From Nocardiopsis sinuspersici (GTDB taxonomy: Bacteria; Actinomycetota; Actinomycetes; Streptosporangiales; Streptosporangiaceae), in contig VWVT01000003.1 in assembly GCA_008638415.1 (NCBI GenBank), positions 372,001-436,000 of the forward strand: a stretch of DNA of 64,000 bases, read 5' to 3'. Positions 1 to 7,773 of the stretch are shown one piece after another. The notes beneath the pieces are model-generated. The model was not told the origin of the DNA. It worked only from the letters and a program-made list of their open reading frames with translations, and searched no databases. The number at the start of each line of letters is the position of its first letter. The stretch's first letter is position 1. The translations under genes were made by a program, and so were the position numbers.

Positions 1-633
1 GGGCGCGGCGATGGACACCTCGCCGTCCACGAGTTCCTCGGCCTCCCAGGCCCAGCCGTTGTCCCGTACCTCGTCCAGCTGCCGCTCCAGCGCGGCGGGG
101 GAGGTGATGGTGTGCCGGGTGAAGGAGGTCAGGAACGCGTCCCCGCCGGCCTCGGCGGCGGCCGGGTCCTCCTCCGGGGCGGCCAGGGGGTCGAAGGCCA
201 TGAGGACCTTGCCGATGGCCGTGGCGTGCAGTGGCAGGAGGGTGCCCACGTCGAGCGTCTGCTGGGAGGCGTCCGGGCGGAACACGTGGTGCACCACGAG
301 CACCTGGTGTTTGTGCAGGGTGCCGATGCGCACGCTCTCGCCGCTGCGCGAGGCCAGGCTGTCCGCCCAGTTCAGGGCGCGTGTGCGCAGCTCGTTGCCG
401 TCCAGGTAGCGGGTGCCGAGGCTGAGCATGCCCCCGCCCAGGCGGTAGCGCCCCGACTCGGGGTCCTGTTCGACGAAGCCGACGTGCTGGAGGGTGCGCA
501 GGATGCCGAGGACGGTGCCCTTGGGCAGCTCCAGGGACAGCGATATGTCCGCCAGGCTCAGCCCCCGGGCGCCGGTGGCCAGGATCCGCAGGATGGCCGC
601 CGCGCGTTCGATCGACTGGATTCTTCCCGGCAT
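1..633 (-). CDS. IclR-family transcriptional regulator, glycerol-regulator-like (partial, runs off the window start)
   Basis: The reading frame is open from an ATG at 633 to the first base of the window, so at least 211 residues are present and the C-terminus is missing. The N-terminus (MPGRIQSIERAAAILRIL) and the following winged HTH (LADISLSLELPKGTVLGILR) are typical of IclR regulators, and the segment LLPLHATAMGKVLMA is the usual start of the effector-binding domain. From memory it most resembles the GylR repressors of actinomycete glycerol operons, but no glycerol gene is visible here. A hyphenated palindrome lies just upstream (655-669) and could be its own operator. Family assignment is firm; the glycerol role is inference. 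Confidence 0.9.
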   Translation of the reverse strand, partial: MPGRIQSIERAAAILRILATGARGLSLADISLSLELPKGTVLGILRTLQHVGFVEQDPESGRYRLGGGMLSLGTRYLDGNELRTRALNWADSLASRSGESVRIGTLHKHQVLVVHHVFRPDASQQTLDVGTLLPLHATAIGKVLMAFDPLAAPEEDPAAAEAGGDAFLTSFTRHTITSPAALERQLDEVRDNGWAWEAEELVDGEVSIAAP

Positions 634-654
634 TGCGGTGCTACCACTCTCTAG

Positions 655-669
655 TACGACAATGTCATA
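655..669. promoter_or_regulatory. Candidate operator upstream of the IclR-type gene
   Basis: The sequence TACGACAATGTCATA is a hyphenated palindrome (TAnGACAnTGTCnTA) 22 bp before the regulator start codon. IclR proteins commonly bind short palindromes in their own promoter. Seen directly; the role is inferred. Confidence 0.35.
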
Positions 670-838
670 CGCACATGCTACTACGTGATGTGACGCGCGG
701 CATGTCCCGGTCGGCGGCGCGGGTGATCGGCACGGTCCGGGGCGAGGCCGGCGGACACGTGCGGCGCCGGGTGACGGGCGGCACCCGCCGACACACCCTA
801 GCCGCCCACCGCCGCACTGACCTGGGCGGCCGTGGGCG

Positions 839-1843
839 TCACAGCTCCACGGCGGCCTTGGCCACGCGCCGGGCGGCCTCCTCGACGTCGCGGTCGGTGA
901 TCTCCAGGTGCACCACCAGGCGGACCGCGTCGCCGATCCCCAGTCCCGCGACCCCGTGCCGCGCGAAGGCCTCGGCGTAGCGGGAGCCCTGCCCGGCCGG
1001 TGTCCGCACCAGCACCATGTTGGTCCGCGCCCGCGCGTCCAGCCCGGACAGCTCGGCGACCAGCCGGGCCAGCTCCGCGGCGCGCTCGTGGTCCCGCGCC
1101 ATCCGCTCCCGGTGGTGGCGCAGCGCGTACAGGGCCCCGGCGGCGATGATGCCGGCCTGGCGCATCCCCGCGCCGAGCATCTTGCGCCCGCGCCGGGCCC
1201 GCAGCACCGTGTCGGCGTCCCCCGCCAGCGCCGAGCCCACCGGGGCGCCCAGGCCCTTGGAGAAGCACACCGACACGGTGTCGAACCCGTCGGCGACCTC
1301 GGCGGGGGCCGCCCCGAGGGCGGCGGCCGCGTTCCACAGCCGCGCCCCGTCCAGGTGGGCGCGCAGTCCGTGCCGGTGCGCGAAACCGGTCACGCGCCGC
1401 TGCTCGGCCAGCGGCACCACCCGGCCGGTGAACGTGTTCTCCAGCCACACCAGCGCGGGCTCGGCCCGGTGGACGTCGCCCCGGCCCGCGATCCACGACT
1501 CCAGCAGCTCGTCGGTCGGAGCGGTCCCGTCCGAGTACAGGCGCGGCAGCGCCCGTGCCAGCACCGCCGTGGCGCCCTGCTCGTCACCGATGAGGTGGTG
1601 GTGCTCGTGCGCCCACACCTCCTCACCGCTGCGGGTGGACACGTACAGGCCCAACTGGTTGGCCATGTGCCCCGAGGGCACGTACAGCGCGGCCTCCTTG
1701 CCCAGCAGCCCGGCGGTCTCCTCCTCCAGCTCCCGCACGGTCGGGTCCTCGCCCCACACGTCGTCGCCGACCTCGGCCTCGGCCATGGCCCTGCGCATGG
1801 CCTTGGTGGGGCGGGTGACGGTGTCGGAGCGCAGGTCGATCAT
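839..1843 (-). CDS. Low-specificity L-threonine aldolase (PLP-dependent beta-eliminating lyase family)
   Basis: A 334-residue protein starting [13 protein letters not shown], the diagnostic N-terminus of threonine aldolases. The ATG at 1843 is chosen over an upstream in-frame ATG because GAGGAGGAA sits 6 bp before it. The PLP lysine is expected in [11 protein letters not shown] near the middle; [10 protein letters not shown] is the usual cofactor-aspartate motif. The enzyme would cleave L-threonine or L-allo-threonine to glycine and acetaldehyde in the cytosol. It stands alone between an IclR-type regulator and a MarR-type regulator, both on the same strand. Length and motifs fit the family fully. 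Confidence 0.93.
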   Translation of the reverse strand: MIDLRSDTVTRPTKAMRRAMAEAEVGDDVWGEDPTVRELEEETAGLLGKEAALYVPSGHMANQLGLYVSTRSGEEVWAHEHHHLIGDEQGATAVLARALPRLYSDGTAPTDELLESWIAGRGDVHRAEPALVWLENTFTGRVVPLAEQRRVTGFAHRHGLRAHLDGARLWNAAAALGAAPAEVADGFDTVSVCFSKGLGAPVGSALAGDADTVLRARRGRKMLGAGMRQAGIIAAGALYALRHHRERMARDHERAAELARLVAELSGLDARARTNMVLVRTPAGQGSRYAEAFARHGVAGLGIGDAVRLVVHLEITDRDVEEAARRVAKAAVEL

Positions 1844-1933
1844 GGCGGTTTCCTCCTCGTGGGACGCGTGACCGGCCGGCCTCGGGGACGGGACCGGGAG
1901 GCCGGGCACGTCACCGACGATACTGCCCGGGCC

Positions 1934-2389
1934 TCACCCGTTCCCGATCCGGTCCAGGGCCCGCGAGAGCAGGCGCAGCGACTCCAGCGCGTGCTCGGCG
2001 TCCTCCTCCCCGAGCTCGGTCACCAGGGCCTCGGCCACCCGGCTGTGGCCGGGGTCGATCCGGTGCAGGGCGGCCAGGCCCCGCTCGGTGGGCGCGAGCA
2101 GCTTGGCCCGGCTGTGCGCGGGGTTGGGGCGGTACTCGGCCAGCCCCTGCTCCACCAGCAGGTCGGCGATGCGCTGCACGCTCTGACGGGTGGTGCCGAA
2201 GCGGCGCGCGACCGCCGACACCGGCAGGGGCTCGTCGGTCACCGCGCCGAGCACCTGCCAGCGCGCGGCCGTCAGGCCGGCGGTGCGTGCCAGTTCCTCG
2301 GCCACCGACAGGAACTGGCCGTTGAGGCGGAAGACGGTGAGCGCGGCCCCGCTGAGCAGGTCGGAGTAGCTGTCCTCGGACTGCGTCAT
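1934..2389 (-). CDS. MarR-family transcriptional regulator
   Basis: A 151-residue protein with the MarR winged helix-turn-helix: LARTAGLTAARWQVLGAV, then VARRFGTTRQSVQRIADLLVEQGLAEY, and the wing NPAHSRAKLLAPTERGL. Its ATG at 2389 follows the stop codon of the DJ-1-type gene by 2 bp, so the two are translationally coupled. The promoter of this two-gene unit carries repeated TGCTGTCAA words, the likely operator of this regulator. MarR proteins usually sense a toxic small molecule; pairing with a DJ-1-type protein suggests an electrophile or oxidative-stress response (inference). Confidence 0.9.
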   Translation of the reverse strand: MTQSEDSYSDLLSGAALTVFRLNGQFLSVAEELARTAGLTAARWQVLGAVTDEPLPVSAVARRFGTTRQSVQRIADLLVEQGLAEYRPNPAHSRAKLLAPTERGLAALHRIDPGHSRVAEALVTELGEEDAEHALESLRLLSRALDRIGNG

Positions 2390-2391
2390 CC

Positions 2392-3024
2392 TCAGGCCCC
2401 CTCCAGCAGCACGTGGTAGGCGTCCGGGTCGTGCTCGGCGTGCAGCCGGTACCAGGCGTCGAGGACGCGGGGCGTGTAGAGGTCCAGGGCCGCGAAGATC
2501 TCCCGGGCGAACTCCAGGGGCGCGGTGGGCCCTGCGGTGATGAGCCCGTCGTCGGTGACCGCGAGGGCGGAGCGGTAGCGGCCGGTGCCGGCGTAGCCGG
2601 TGGACAGCAGGTACTCGGGCGCGGCGCTGGTGTGGTCGCGGTAGTCGAGCAGGCCCTCGCGGGCGAGCCCGGCGGTGGCGCCGCAGATGGCGGCGACCGG
2701 CACCCCGGCGTCGAGCCAGATGCCCGCGGCCGAGGCGAAGAGGGAGAAGGACTCGGGATCGAGGTCCCAGCCGTCGGCGCCGGGCAGGATCAGCATCGCG
2801 CTGGAGGAGGGCTGGAGCTGGGGGAGGGTGATGTCCGGCAGGATGGTCAGCCCCCCGGCGGTCGTGACGGGGGCACCGGTGAGTCCGACGGTCACCACGT
2901 CGTAGCGGCCGGGGTCGCGCTGCCAGTCGCCGTTGCGGATGGTGGCGGTGGCGTGCCCGACCTCCCAGTCGGCGAGCTGGTCGTAGACGGCGAGGTGAAC
3001 GGTCTTCCTGGTGTCTGCGCTCAT
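2392..3024 (-). CDS. DJ-1/PfpI-family glutamine-amidotransferase-like protein
   Basis: A 210-residue cytosolic protein of the DJ-1/PfpI superfamily. It begins TVHLAVYDQLADWEVGHA, carries the central strand SAMLILPGADGWD, and has the nucleophile elbow PVAAICGATAGLA with the reactive cysteine. Members act as glyoxalases, deglycases, proteases or stress chaperones; the exact reaction cannot be told from sequence. It is the first gene of a two-gene unit with the downstream MarR regulator (2 bp gap). Predicted -35 and -10 elements place the transcription start at or next to the ATG, so the mRNA is probably leaderless. Confidence 0.88.
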   Translation of the reverse strand: MSADTRKTVHLAVYDQLADWEVGHATATIRNGDWQRDPGRYDVVTVGLTGAPVTTAGGLTILPDITLPQLQPSSSAMLILPGADGWDLDPESFSLFASAAGIWLDAGVPVAAICGATAGLAREGLLDYRDHTSAAPEYLLSTGYAGTGRYRSALAVTDDGLITAGPTAPLEFAREIFAALDLYTPRVLDAWYRLHAEHDPDAYHVLLEGA

Positions 3025-3030
3025 GACAAC

Positions 3031-3060
3031 ATGCTGTCAAATCGACAGTGTGCTGTCAAT
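3031..3060 (-). promoter_or_regulatory. Leaderless promoter and probable MarR operator of the DJ-1/marR unit
   Basis: On the minus strand TTGACA (3059-3054) is followed after 17 bp by CAGCAT (3036-3031), and the expected transcription start falls on the ATG at 3024. The promoter is covered by a direct repeat TGCTGTCAA (3032-3040 and 3051-3059) and an inverted repeat CTGTCAAATCGACAG (3034-3048). A regulator bound here would block RNA polymerase. Repeats are seen; promoter assignment is inferred. Confidence 0.55.
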
Positions 3061-3310
3061 GTTGGGGTCTGGGCGGATTTCGTCCGCGTGCCGCTCGCGC
3101 CGGGGGCGGGCGCACTCCGTCCCGGCGGGGCCAGCTTCGCAGGACCGGGGTGGCCGCGGGGGCGTTTTCGCGTCATCTCCGCCTGTCGGGGGGTGTCCCC
3201 CCGCGCGATGCCGCCGCACGGCGCGGCGCGCGGGCCCCGTGCGGGCCGGGCGCTCGGGGGGAGTGGCCGGGGTCACGATCCGATCAAATGGGAGAAGTGT
3301 GGCGCGAGTG

Positions 3311-3341
3311 TTCACAGAACCTCACAAATGGTATTACCATT
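3311..3341 (+). promoter_or_regulatory. gntP promoter with GntR-type operator
   Basis: A -35-like TTCACA (3311-3316) and a -10-like TACCAT (3335-3340) are 18 bp apart. The perfect palindrome AATGGTATTACCATT (3327-3341, 7-bp arms) covers the -10. FadR/GntR-subfamily repressors bind palindromes with a GGT/ACC core, so the convergent GntR gene is the natural regulator. The rest of 3025-3421 shows no gene. Confidence 0.55.
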
Positions 3342-3421
3342 CTCGGAGCCTGCCCCCAGAGCAGGTCGGGTCCGTGCTCCGGCGCGACCCCGCACCCCGC
3401 ACACCGACGGAAGGCTCCGGC

Positions 3422-4798
3422 GTGGAGAACTTCGAACCCGTCTACGGAACGGGCCCCCTCCTCGGGATCGCGGCGGGCGCCATCGCCCTCCTGCTGTTCC
3501 TGATCATCCGACTCAGACTGCACGCGTTCGTCGCGCTCATCCTGGTCAGCGTCCTGACCGCTCTGGCCACCGGCATCCCCGCCTCCGGGGTGGTGCCCAC
3601 CCTCCTGTACGGCTTCGGCGACACACTCGCCAGCGTCGCCCTGCTCGTCGGACTCGGCGTGATGATCGGCCGCCTGCTGGAGATCACCGGTGGTGCGGCC
3701 GTCCTGGCCGGGGCCCTGATCAGGCTCTTCGGAGAGAGTCGCGCGCCGCTCGCACTCGGTGTCGCGTCGCTGCTCTTCGGCTTCCCGATCTTCTTCGACG
3801 TCGGCCTCGTCGTCATGCTGCCGATCGTCTTCAGCGTGGCCCGCCGCCTCAGCGGCCCCGTGCTCATGTACGCCCTGCCCACGGCGGGCGCCTTCGCGGT
3901 CATGCACGCCTTCGTGCCCCCGCACCCCGGGCCGGTCACCGCCGCCATCGAGATCGGCGCCGACATGGGCCTGGTGCTGCTGGTCGGCGCCGTCCTGGCC
4001 GTTCCCACCTGGTACCTGGCCAGCTACCTGTACGGCCTGTGGGCGGGGAAGCGGTGGGAGCTGCCCGTCCCCGACGACATCATGTCCGACGGCACCGTCA
4101 AGCACGACGACCCGCCGAAGCTGTTCACCGTGCTCAGCATCCTCCTGCTGCCGATGCTGCTGATCTTCGTCAACACCGGCCTGAGCACCCTGGCCGCCAC
4201 CGGCACGGTGAACGGGGACGCCGGATGGGTGCAGGCCGCCCAGCTGCTCGGCGAGACCCCGATCGCACTGCTCATCGCCGTGCTCTTCGCCATGGTCGTG
4301 CTCAGCAGGGGCCGCTTCACCCGCCAGCGGGTGGAGGAGATCGTCGGCGGTGCCCTCGGCCCGGTGTGCGCCATCATCCTCATCACCGGCGCGGGCGGCA
4401 TGTTCGGCGGTGTGCTGGAGGTCAGCGGAATCGGCGGCGCCCTCGCCGAGAGCCTGGAGTCCACCGGCCTGCCGGTGATCGTGGCGGCCTTCTTCATCGC
4501 GCTCGCGCTGCGTGTGGCCCAGGGGTCGGCGACCGTCGCCCTCACCACGGCGGCGGGCCTGATCGCCCCGGCGGTGGCGGCCTCCCCGGGGCTGTCCTCG
4601 ATCGACCTGGCCCTGATCGTCATCGCGATCGCCTCCGGAGCCACCGCCCTGTCGCACGTCAACGACTCCGGGTTCTGGCTGGTCGGCAGTTTCCTGGGTA
4701 TGGATGTCAAGACGACACTGAAGACCTGGACGGTCATGGAGACCCTGATCGGCTTCATCGGCTTCGGGCTCGCGTTCGGCCTCAGCCTGGTGCTGTGA
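3422..4798 (+). CDS. gntP: Gluconate:H+ symporter, GntP family
   Basis: A 458-residue polytopic membrane protein of the GntP family, starting at GTG 3422 with GGAAGG upstream. It shows about 12 hydrophobic segments and family motifs such as FPIFFDVGLVVMLPIVF, FVPPHPGPVTAA and VAQGSATVALTTAAG, with LSHVNDSGFWLV near the C-terminus. It would import D-gluconate with protons. The convergent gntR and downstream gntK complete a gluconate utilisation locus without a 6-phosphogluconate dehydrogenase gene nearby. An operator-like palindrome lies over its promoter. Length matches the family. Confidence 0.94.
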   Translation: MENFEPVYGTGPLLGIAAGAIALLLFLIIRLRLHAFVALILVSVLTALATGIPASGVVPTLLYGFGDTLASVALLVGLGVMIGRLLEITGGAAVLAGALIRLFGESRAPLALGVASLLFGFPIFFDVGLVVMLPIVFSVARRLSGPVLMYALPTAGAFAVMHAFVPPHPGPVTAAIEIGADMGLVLLVGAVLAVPTWYLASYLYGLWAGKRWELPVPDDIMSDGTVKHDDPPKLFTVLSILLLPMLLIFVNTGLSTLAATGTVNGDAGWVQAAQLLGETPIALLIAVLFAMVVLSRGRFTRQRVEEIVGGALGPVCAIILITGAGGMFGGVLEVSGIGGALAESLESTGLPVIVAAFFIALALRVAQGSATVALTTAAGLIAPAVAASPGLSSIDLALIVIAIASGATALSHVNDSGFWLVGSFLGMDVKTTLKTWTVMETLIGFIGFGLAFGLSLVL

Positions 4799-4802
4799 CA
4801 CC

Positions 4803-4830
4803 GGGGCGGGCGGAACCCACCGCCCGCCCC
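4803..4830. terminator. Bidirectional terminator between gntP and gntR
   Basis: A perfect 11-bp stem (GGGGCGGGCGG, 4803-4813, with its complement at 4820-4830) and a 6-nt loop lie between the convergent stop codons, serving both genes. Confidence 0.7.
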
Positions 4831-5556
4831 TCAGGGCGCGGTCCGCGTGCTCCGATCGCCGTCCGGCTCCTCCAGGGCGACGGCCACCTCGGTGACGATG
4901 GAGCGCATCGCGGCTTCGGCGACGTCGGGGAGGCCGTCCCGGATGGCCTGGGCCACGGCCTTGTGCAGCCGCAGCGCCTCAGGGCGCGGGTTGCGCGGCA
5001 TCAGGTGATAGGAGGTGCGTCCGACCAGGACCTCCGACACGACCTGGGCCAGGCCGACGAACATCTCGTTGTCGGACAACTCCAGGATGCGGCGGTGGAA
5101 GGTGATGTCCAGATCCAGGAAGGTCTCCAGATCGCCGGCACGGCCGGTGCGGACCATCTGGTCGGCGACCACCACCAGCTGGGCCCGCTCCTCGGCGTCG
5201 CCGCGCACCGCGGCGAGGGCGGCGGCGCCGGGTTCCACGGAGGCGCGCAGTTCGTTGAGCGAGCGAAGCTGCTCCATCCGCCGGGCCCCGGCCAGGCGCC
5301 AGCGGATCAACTGGGGGTCGAAGACGCTCCAGTCCCTGCGCGGGCGCACGCGGATGCCCGTACGGGGACGGCTGACCACCAGCCGCATGGACTCCAGGAC
5401 ACGTACGGCCTCGCGCGCGACGGTCCGGGAGACGCCGAAGTCCTGTTCGAGGCCCTGGAGGGTGAAGGTGTGGCCGGGCGCGTACTCGTCCGCGGCGATG
5501 GCGGGCCCGAGCACCGCCAACACCCGGTTGTGCAGTGTGCGGTGGTCAGTGCCCAT
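4831..5556 (-). CDS. gntR: GntR-family (FadR/FCD subfamily) repressor of gluconate genes
   Basis: A 241-residue regulator with an N-terminal winged helix (TLQGLEQDFGVSRTVAREAVRVLESMRLV, about residues 32-60) and an FCD effector domain. The FCD domain shows LDITFHRRIL and a later LHKAVAQAI, which supply metal- and ligand-binding residues. It is convergent with gntP and divergent from gntK, the standard position for the local gluconate repressor. Gluconate or gluconate 6-phosphate is the likely inducer (established for relatives, inferred here). The AATGGTATTACCATT palindrome before gntP is a probable target. Confidence 0.9.
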   Translation of the reverse strand: MGTDHRTLHNRVLAVLGPAIAADEYAPGHTFTLQGLEQDFGVSRTVAREAVRVLESMRLVVSRPRTGIRVRPRRDWSVFDPQLIRWRLAGARRMEQLRSLNELRASVEPGAAALAAVRGDAEERAQLVVVADQMVRTGRAGDLETFLDLDITFHRRILELSDNEMFVGLAQVVSEVLVGRTSYHLMPRNPRPEALRLHKAVAQAIRDGLPDVAEAAMRSIVTEVAVALEEPDGDRSTRTAP

Positions 5557-5632
5557 CGTTCTCCTCGCGCTCCGGAACCCTCCGGCCGGCCACGTTCGGA
5601 CGGGGGTCAGGCTGAAGCCTAGTCGGATCGAT

Positions 5633-5649
5633 TGATATCACTATTAATG
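5633..5649. promoter_or_regulatory. AT-rich palindromic control region between gntR and gntK
   Basis: The divergent gntR-gntK spacer holds TGATATCA (5633-5640) followed by CTATTAATG, an AT-rich stretch unlike its surroundings. It does not match the gntP operator closely, so binding by GntR is uncertain. Confidence 0.3.
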
Positions 5650-5693
5650 GTGGCGCTTGCGGCCGCGCAGGGGCACCACGACACGGAGAAACC

Positions 5694-6224
5694 ATGCATT
5701 TCGTCTTCATGGGCGTCTCGGGCAGCGGTAAGACCACCGTCGCCGAAGGCGTGGCCGGGCAGCTCGGACTCTCCTTCGCCGAGGCCGACGACTTCCATCC
5801 ACGGGCCAACATCGACAAGATGGCGGTGGGGACCCCCCTGACCGACCACGACCGCTGGCCGTGGCTGGACAAGCTGGCCGGGTGGATCGCCGAGCACGAC
5901 GCCCGCGGCGAGTCCACGGTCATGGCGTGTTCCGCCCTCAAACACAGCTACCGCGACGTCCTGCGCCAGGGTGCTCCCGGGGTGTACTTCCTGCACATGC
6001 ACGGCAGCTTCGAGGTGATCTGGGAGCGCATCGAGGCGCGCCGGGACCACTTCATGCCGCCCGCGCTGCTGGAGTCGCAGTTCGAGACCCTCGAACCGCT
6101 CGGTGCCGACGAACCGGGCCGGGAGTTCGACATCCGCAACGACATCGACACGCTCGTCGAGCAGGCCCTGGAGTACGTGGAGCAGCGGCTGCGGTCGGCG
6201 CGGGCCCCGGCCACCGGGGACTGA
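5694..6224 (+). CDS. gntK: Gluconokinase
   Basis: A 176-residue P-loop kinase: Walker A GVSGSGKT at residues 7-14, then the substrate motifs ADDFHPRANIDKM and PLTDHDRWPWLD, and ACSALKHSYRDVLR, all typical of the GntK/IdnK family. It phosphorylates D-gluconate to 6-phosphogluconate in the cytosol for the pentose phosphate pathway. It is transcribed divergently from gntR, 137 bp away, and works with the GntP importer. Length is normal for the family. Confidence 0.95.
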   Translation: MHFVFMGVSGSGKTTVAEGVAGQLGLSFAEADDFHPRANIDKMAVGTPLTDHDRWPWLDKLAGWIAEHDARGESTVMACSALKHSYRDVLRQGAPGVYFLHMHGSFEVIWERIEARRDHFMPPALLESQFETLEPLGADEPGREFDIRNDIDTLVEQALEYVEQRLRSARAPATGD

Positions 6225-6327
6225 GGGCCCCGGCACGGCCGCGGGCACGTCACCGTCAGGTCACCATTCGCACGCGGGTTCGCAGGAACCTTGCACGGGC
6301 CGCGCTCGGCACGCAACCCTGTTCGTC

Positions 6328-6993
6328 ATGCAAGATTCCGTTTCGTCCCCCGTGGCATCTCCCGAAACGCCGCCCGCGGCGTCTGTCGAAGAGGCCCCGG
6401 AGGCGCCTTCCGAGGCATCCTCCGGAGAGCGCTCGGAAGCTTCCGCGCAAGCGCCCTCCAAGGCGCCCTCCAAGGCGCCGTCCACGGCGCGGTCCACGGC
6501 GCGGTCCACGGCGTCGTCCACCGTGGCGACCGTCCTCCGCCTCCTCGGCGCGGCCAGGGTCGGCGCCCTGGGCCTCGTCGCGGTGCGCCGGCCGGGCGTG
6601 CGGCCCCCTCTGGACGTACGGCAGACCTGTGCCTCGATGCTCGCCGCGGTACCCGCCTACGGCCTGCTCTCCTACCTGGCCTGGGACCTGTCGGCCTCCG
6701 GCCTGCCCGAGGAGTTCGCGGACGGCCTGCGCTTCCTGATGGCCGCCTCCGCCCTGGCGGGCGTCGTCCTGGCGGCACTGGCCGTGCCGGTGCGCCGTGG
6801 CGGCCACGTCCTGTGGCGCGCCGCCCAGGCGGGTGCCGTGGTCGCGCTGGGCGTCTCCCTGTCCGCTCTGTACACGGCCGCGCGGCTGGCGGACACGCCG
6901 CTGCTGCTGGCCGGGACCCTCGCGGCGGTCGCCTCCATCGTCGTGAACATAGCGCTGTGGAGCACCGAGGTCCGCCGCTGGTGCGGTCTGTAG
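6328..6993 (+). CDS. Putative membrane protein with an Ala/Ser/Pro repeat N-terminus
   Basis: A 221-residue frame starting at ATG 6328. The first 70 residues are low-complexity (APSKAPSKAPSTARSTARST), encoded by six 12-bp repeats at 6451-6522. The remainder has about four hydrophobic segments (AAVPAYGLLSYLAWDL; LMAASALAGVVLAALAV; AGAVVALGVSLSALYTA; LLLAGTLAAVASIVVNIAL). I do not recognise a family. No strong ribosome site precedes the ATG, so the exact start is uncertain. A cytoplasmic disordered tail followed by a four-helix membrane domain is the simplest reading. Confidence 0.6.
   Translation: MQDSVSSPVASPETPPAASVEEAPEAPSEASSGERSEASAQAPSKAPSKAPSTARSTARSTASSTVATVLRLLGAARVGALGLVAVRRPGVRPPLDVRQTCASMLAAVPAYGLLSYLAWDLSASGLPEEFADGLRFLMAASALAGVVLAALAVPVRRGGHVLWRAAQAGAVVALGVSLSALYTAARLADTPLLLAGTLAAVASIVVNIALWSTEVRRWCGL
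6451..6522 (+). repeat. Tandem array of 12-bp units inside the membrane-protein gene
   Basis: Six units: GCGCCCTCCAAG twice, GCGCCGTCCACG, GCGCGGTCCACG twice, then GCGTCGTCCACC. They encode four-residue blocks (APSK, APST, ARST). Unit number may vary between strains. Confidence 0.8.
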
Positions 6994-7027
6994 CACCGCG
7001 TCGGAGCCGTCCCCGGCCCCGGCCCGG

Positions 7028-7435
7028 CTACTCCTCGTCGTCGTCCTCGTCGTCGGCGAGTACGTGCAGCCTCGCCAGGCACTCGCCGCCGTCCTCCCCG
7101 TGGCGGCTGAGGTAGATCTCGCGCGCCTCGTCGGCGATGTCGGCCGAGTCGTCCTCGAACCCGTAGTCGGCGAGGTCGTCCAGCAGGTCCAGGAGCCGGT
7201 GCAGGGCGTCGTCTCCGGATCCCTCGGGGCTCTCCTGCGGCACGTGGTCCGCCACGCCGGCGAGGACGACGGCGCGCGCTCCGTCCACGGCGCTCTCGGA
7301 TCCGGCCGCGGCGGTCAGCCGGATCCGGGTGATGGGGTCCTCGTCGGCGACCAGCATGAGCTGTTCGGCCAGCCAGGCGGACTCCTGGCGTTCGAGGAAC
7401 GCGGTCAGCGCCGCGTCGTCAAGGGGTGTGGTCAT
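7028..7435 (-). CDS. Hypothetical acidic protein
   Basis: A 135-residue acidic protein beginning MTTPLDDAALTAFLERQ and ending in a run of Asp and Glu (ADDEDDDEE). No signal peptide, membrane segment or known motif is visible. It is convergent with the upstream membrane-protein gene. The start at 7435 is chosen because the sequence further upstream in this frame does not look coding. It could be a small regulatory or binding protein, but no function is proposed. Confidence 0.65.
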   Translation of the reverse strand: MTTPLDDAALTAFLERQESAWLAEQLMLVADEDPITRIRLTAAAGSESAVDGARAVVLAGVADHVPQESPEGSGDDALHRLLDLLDDLADYGFEDDSADIADEAREIYLSRHGEDGGECLARLHVLADDEDDDEE

Positions 7436-7675
7436 CCGCAGATCATAAGCCGGGCGGGACCCTCCGGCGACATCGGGCCCCGAGGCCCGAAAACGGACAC
7501 CGGGTCGGAAAGTTAATTCATCCCATGACCGGATAATGTGCGCGCCATTTCCGGGAACCCACGTGCGCGACAATGGGGGTGTCGCCCGAGGAGCTCCCGT
7601 GGTAAAGGGACGCCCGGTTCGACACGCCGCCATCGGAAATGCACCCATGGGTCACGGCACAGATGTGAAACGGTT

Positions 7676-7685
7676 GTATTAATAC
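7676..7685. promoter_or_regulatory. Palindrome in the promoter region of the peptide importer
   Basis: GTATTAATAC is a perfect AT-rich 10-bp palindrome about 90 bp before the binding-protein gene, in a 338-bp spacer (7436-7773) with no other gene. TACCTT at 7695-7700 is a possible -10. Weak evidence. Confidence 0.3.
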
Positions 7686-7773
7686 CCAGCCGTCTACCTT
7701 CACAGTCACTCGCGAAGCGGTCTAGGGTCCACTCAATCGTTCCGGGGCCCCCGACCCCCCATTGAGGTGGACC

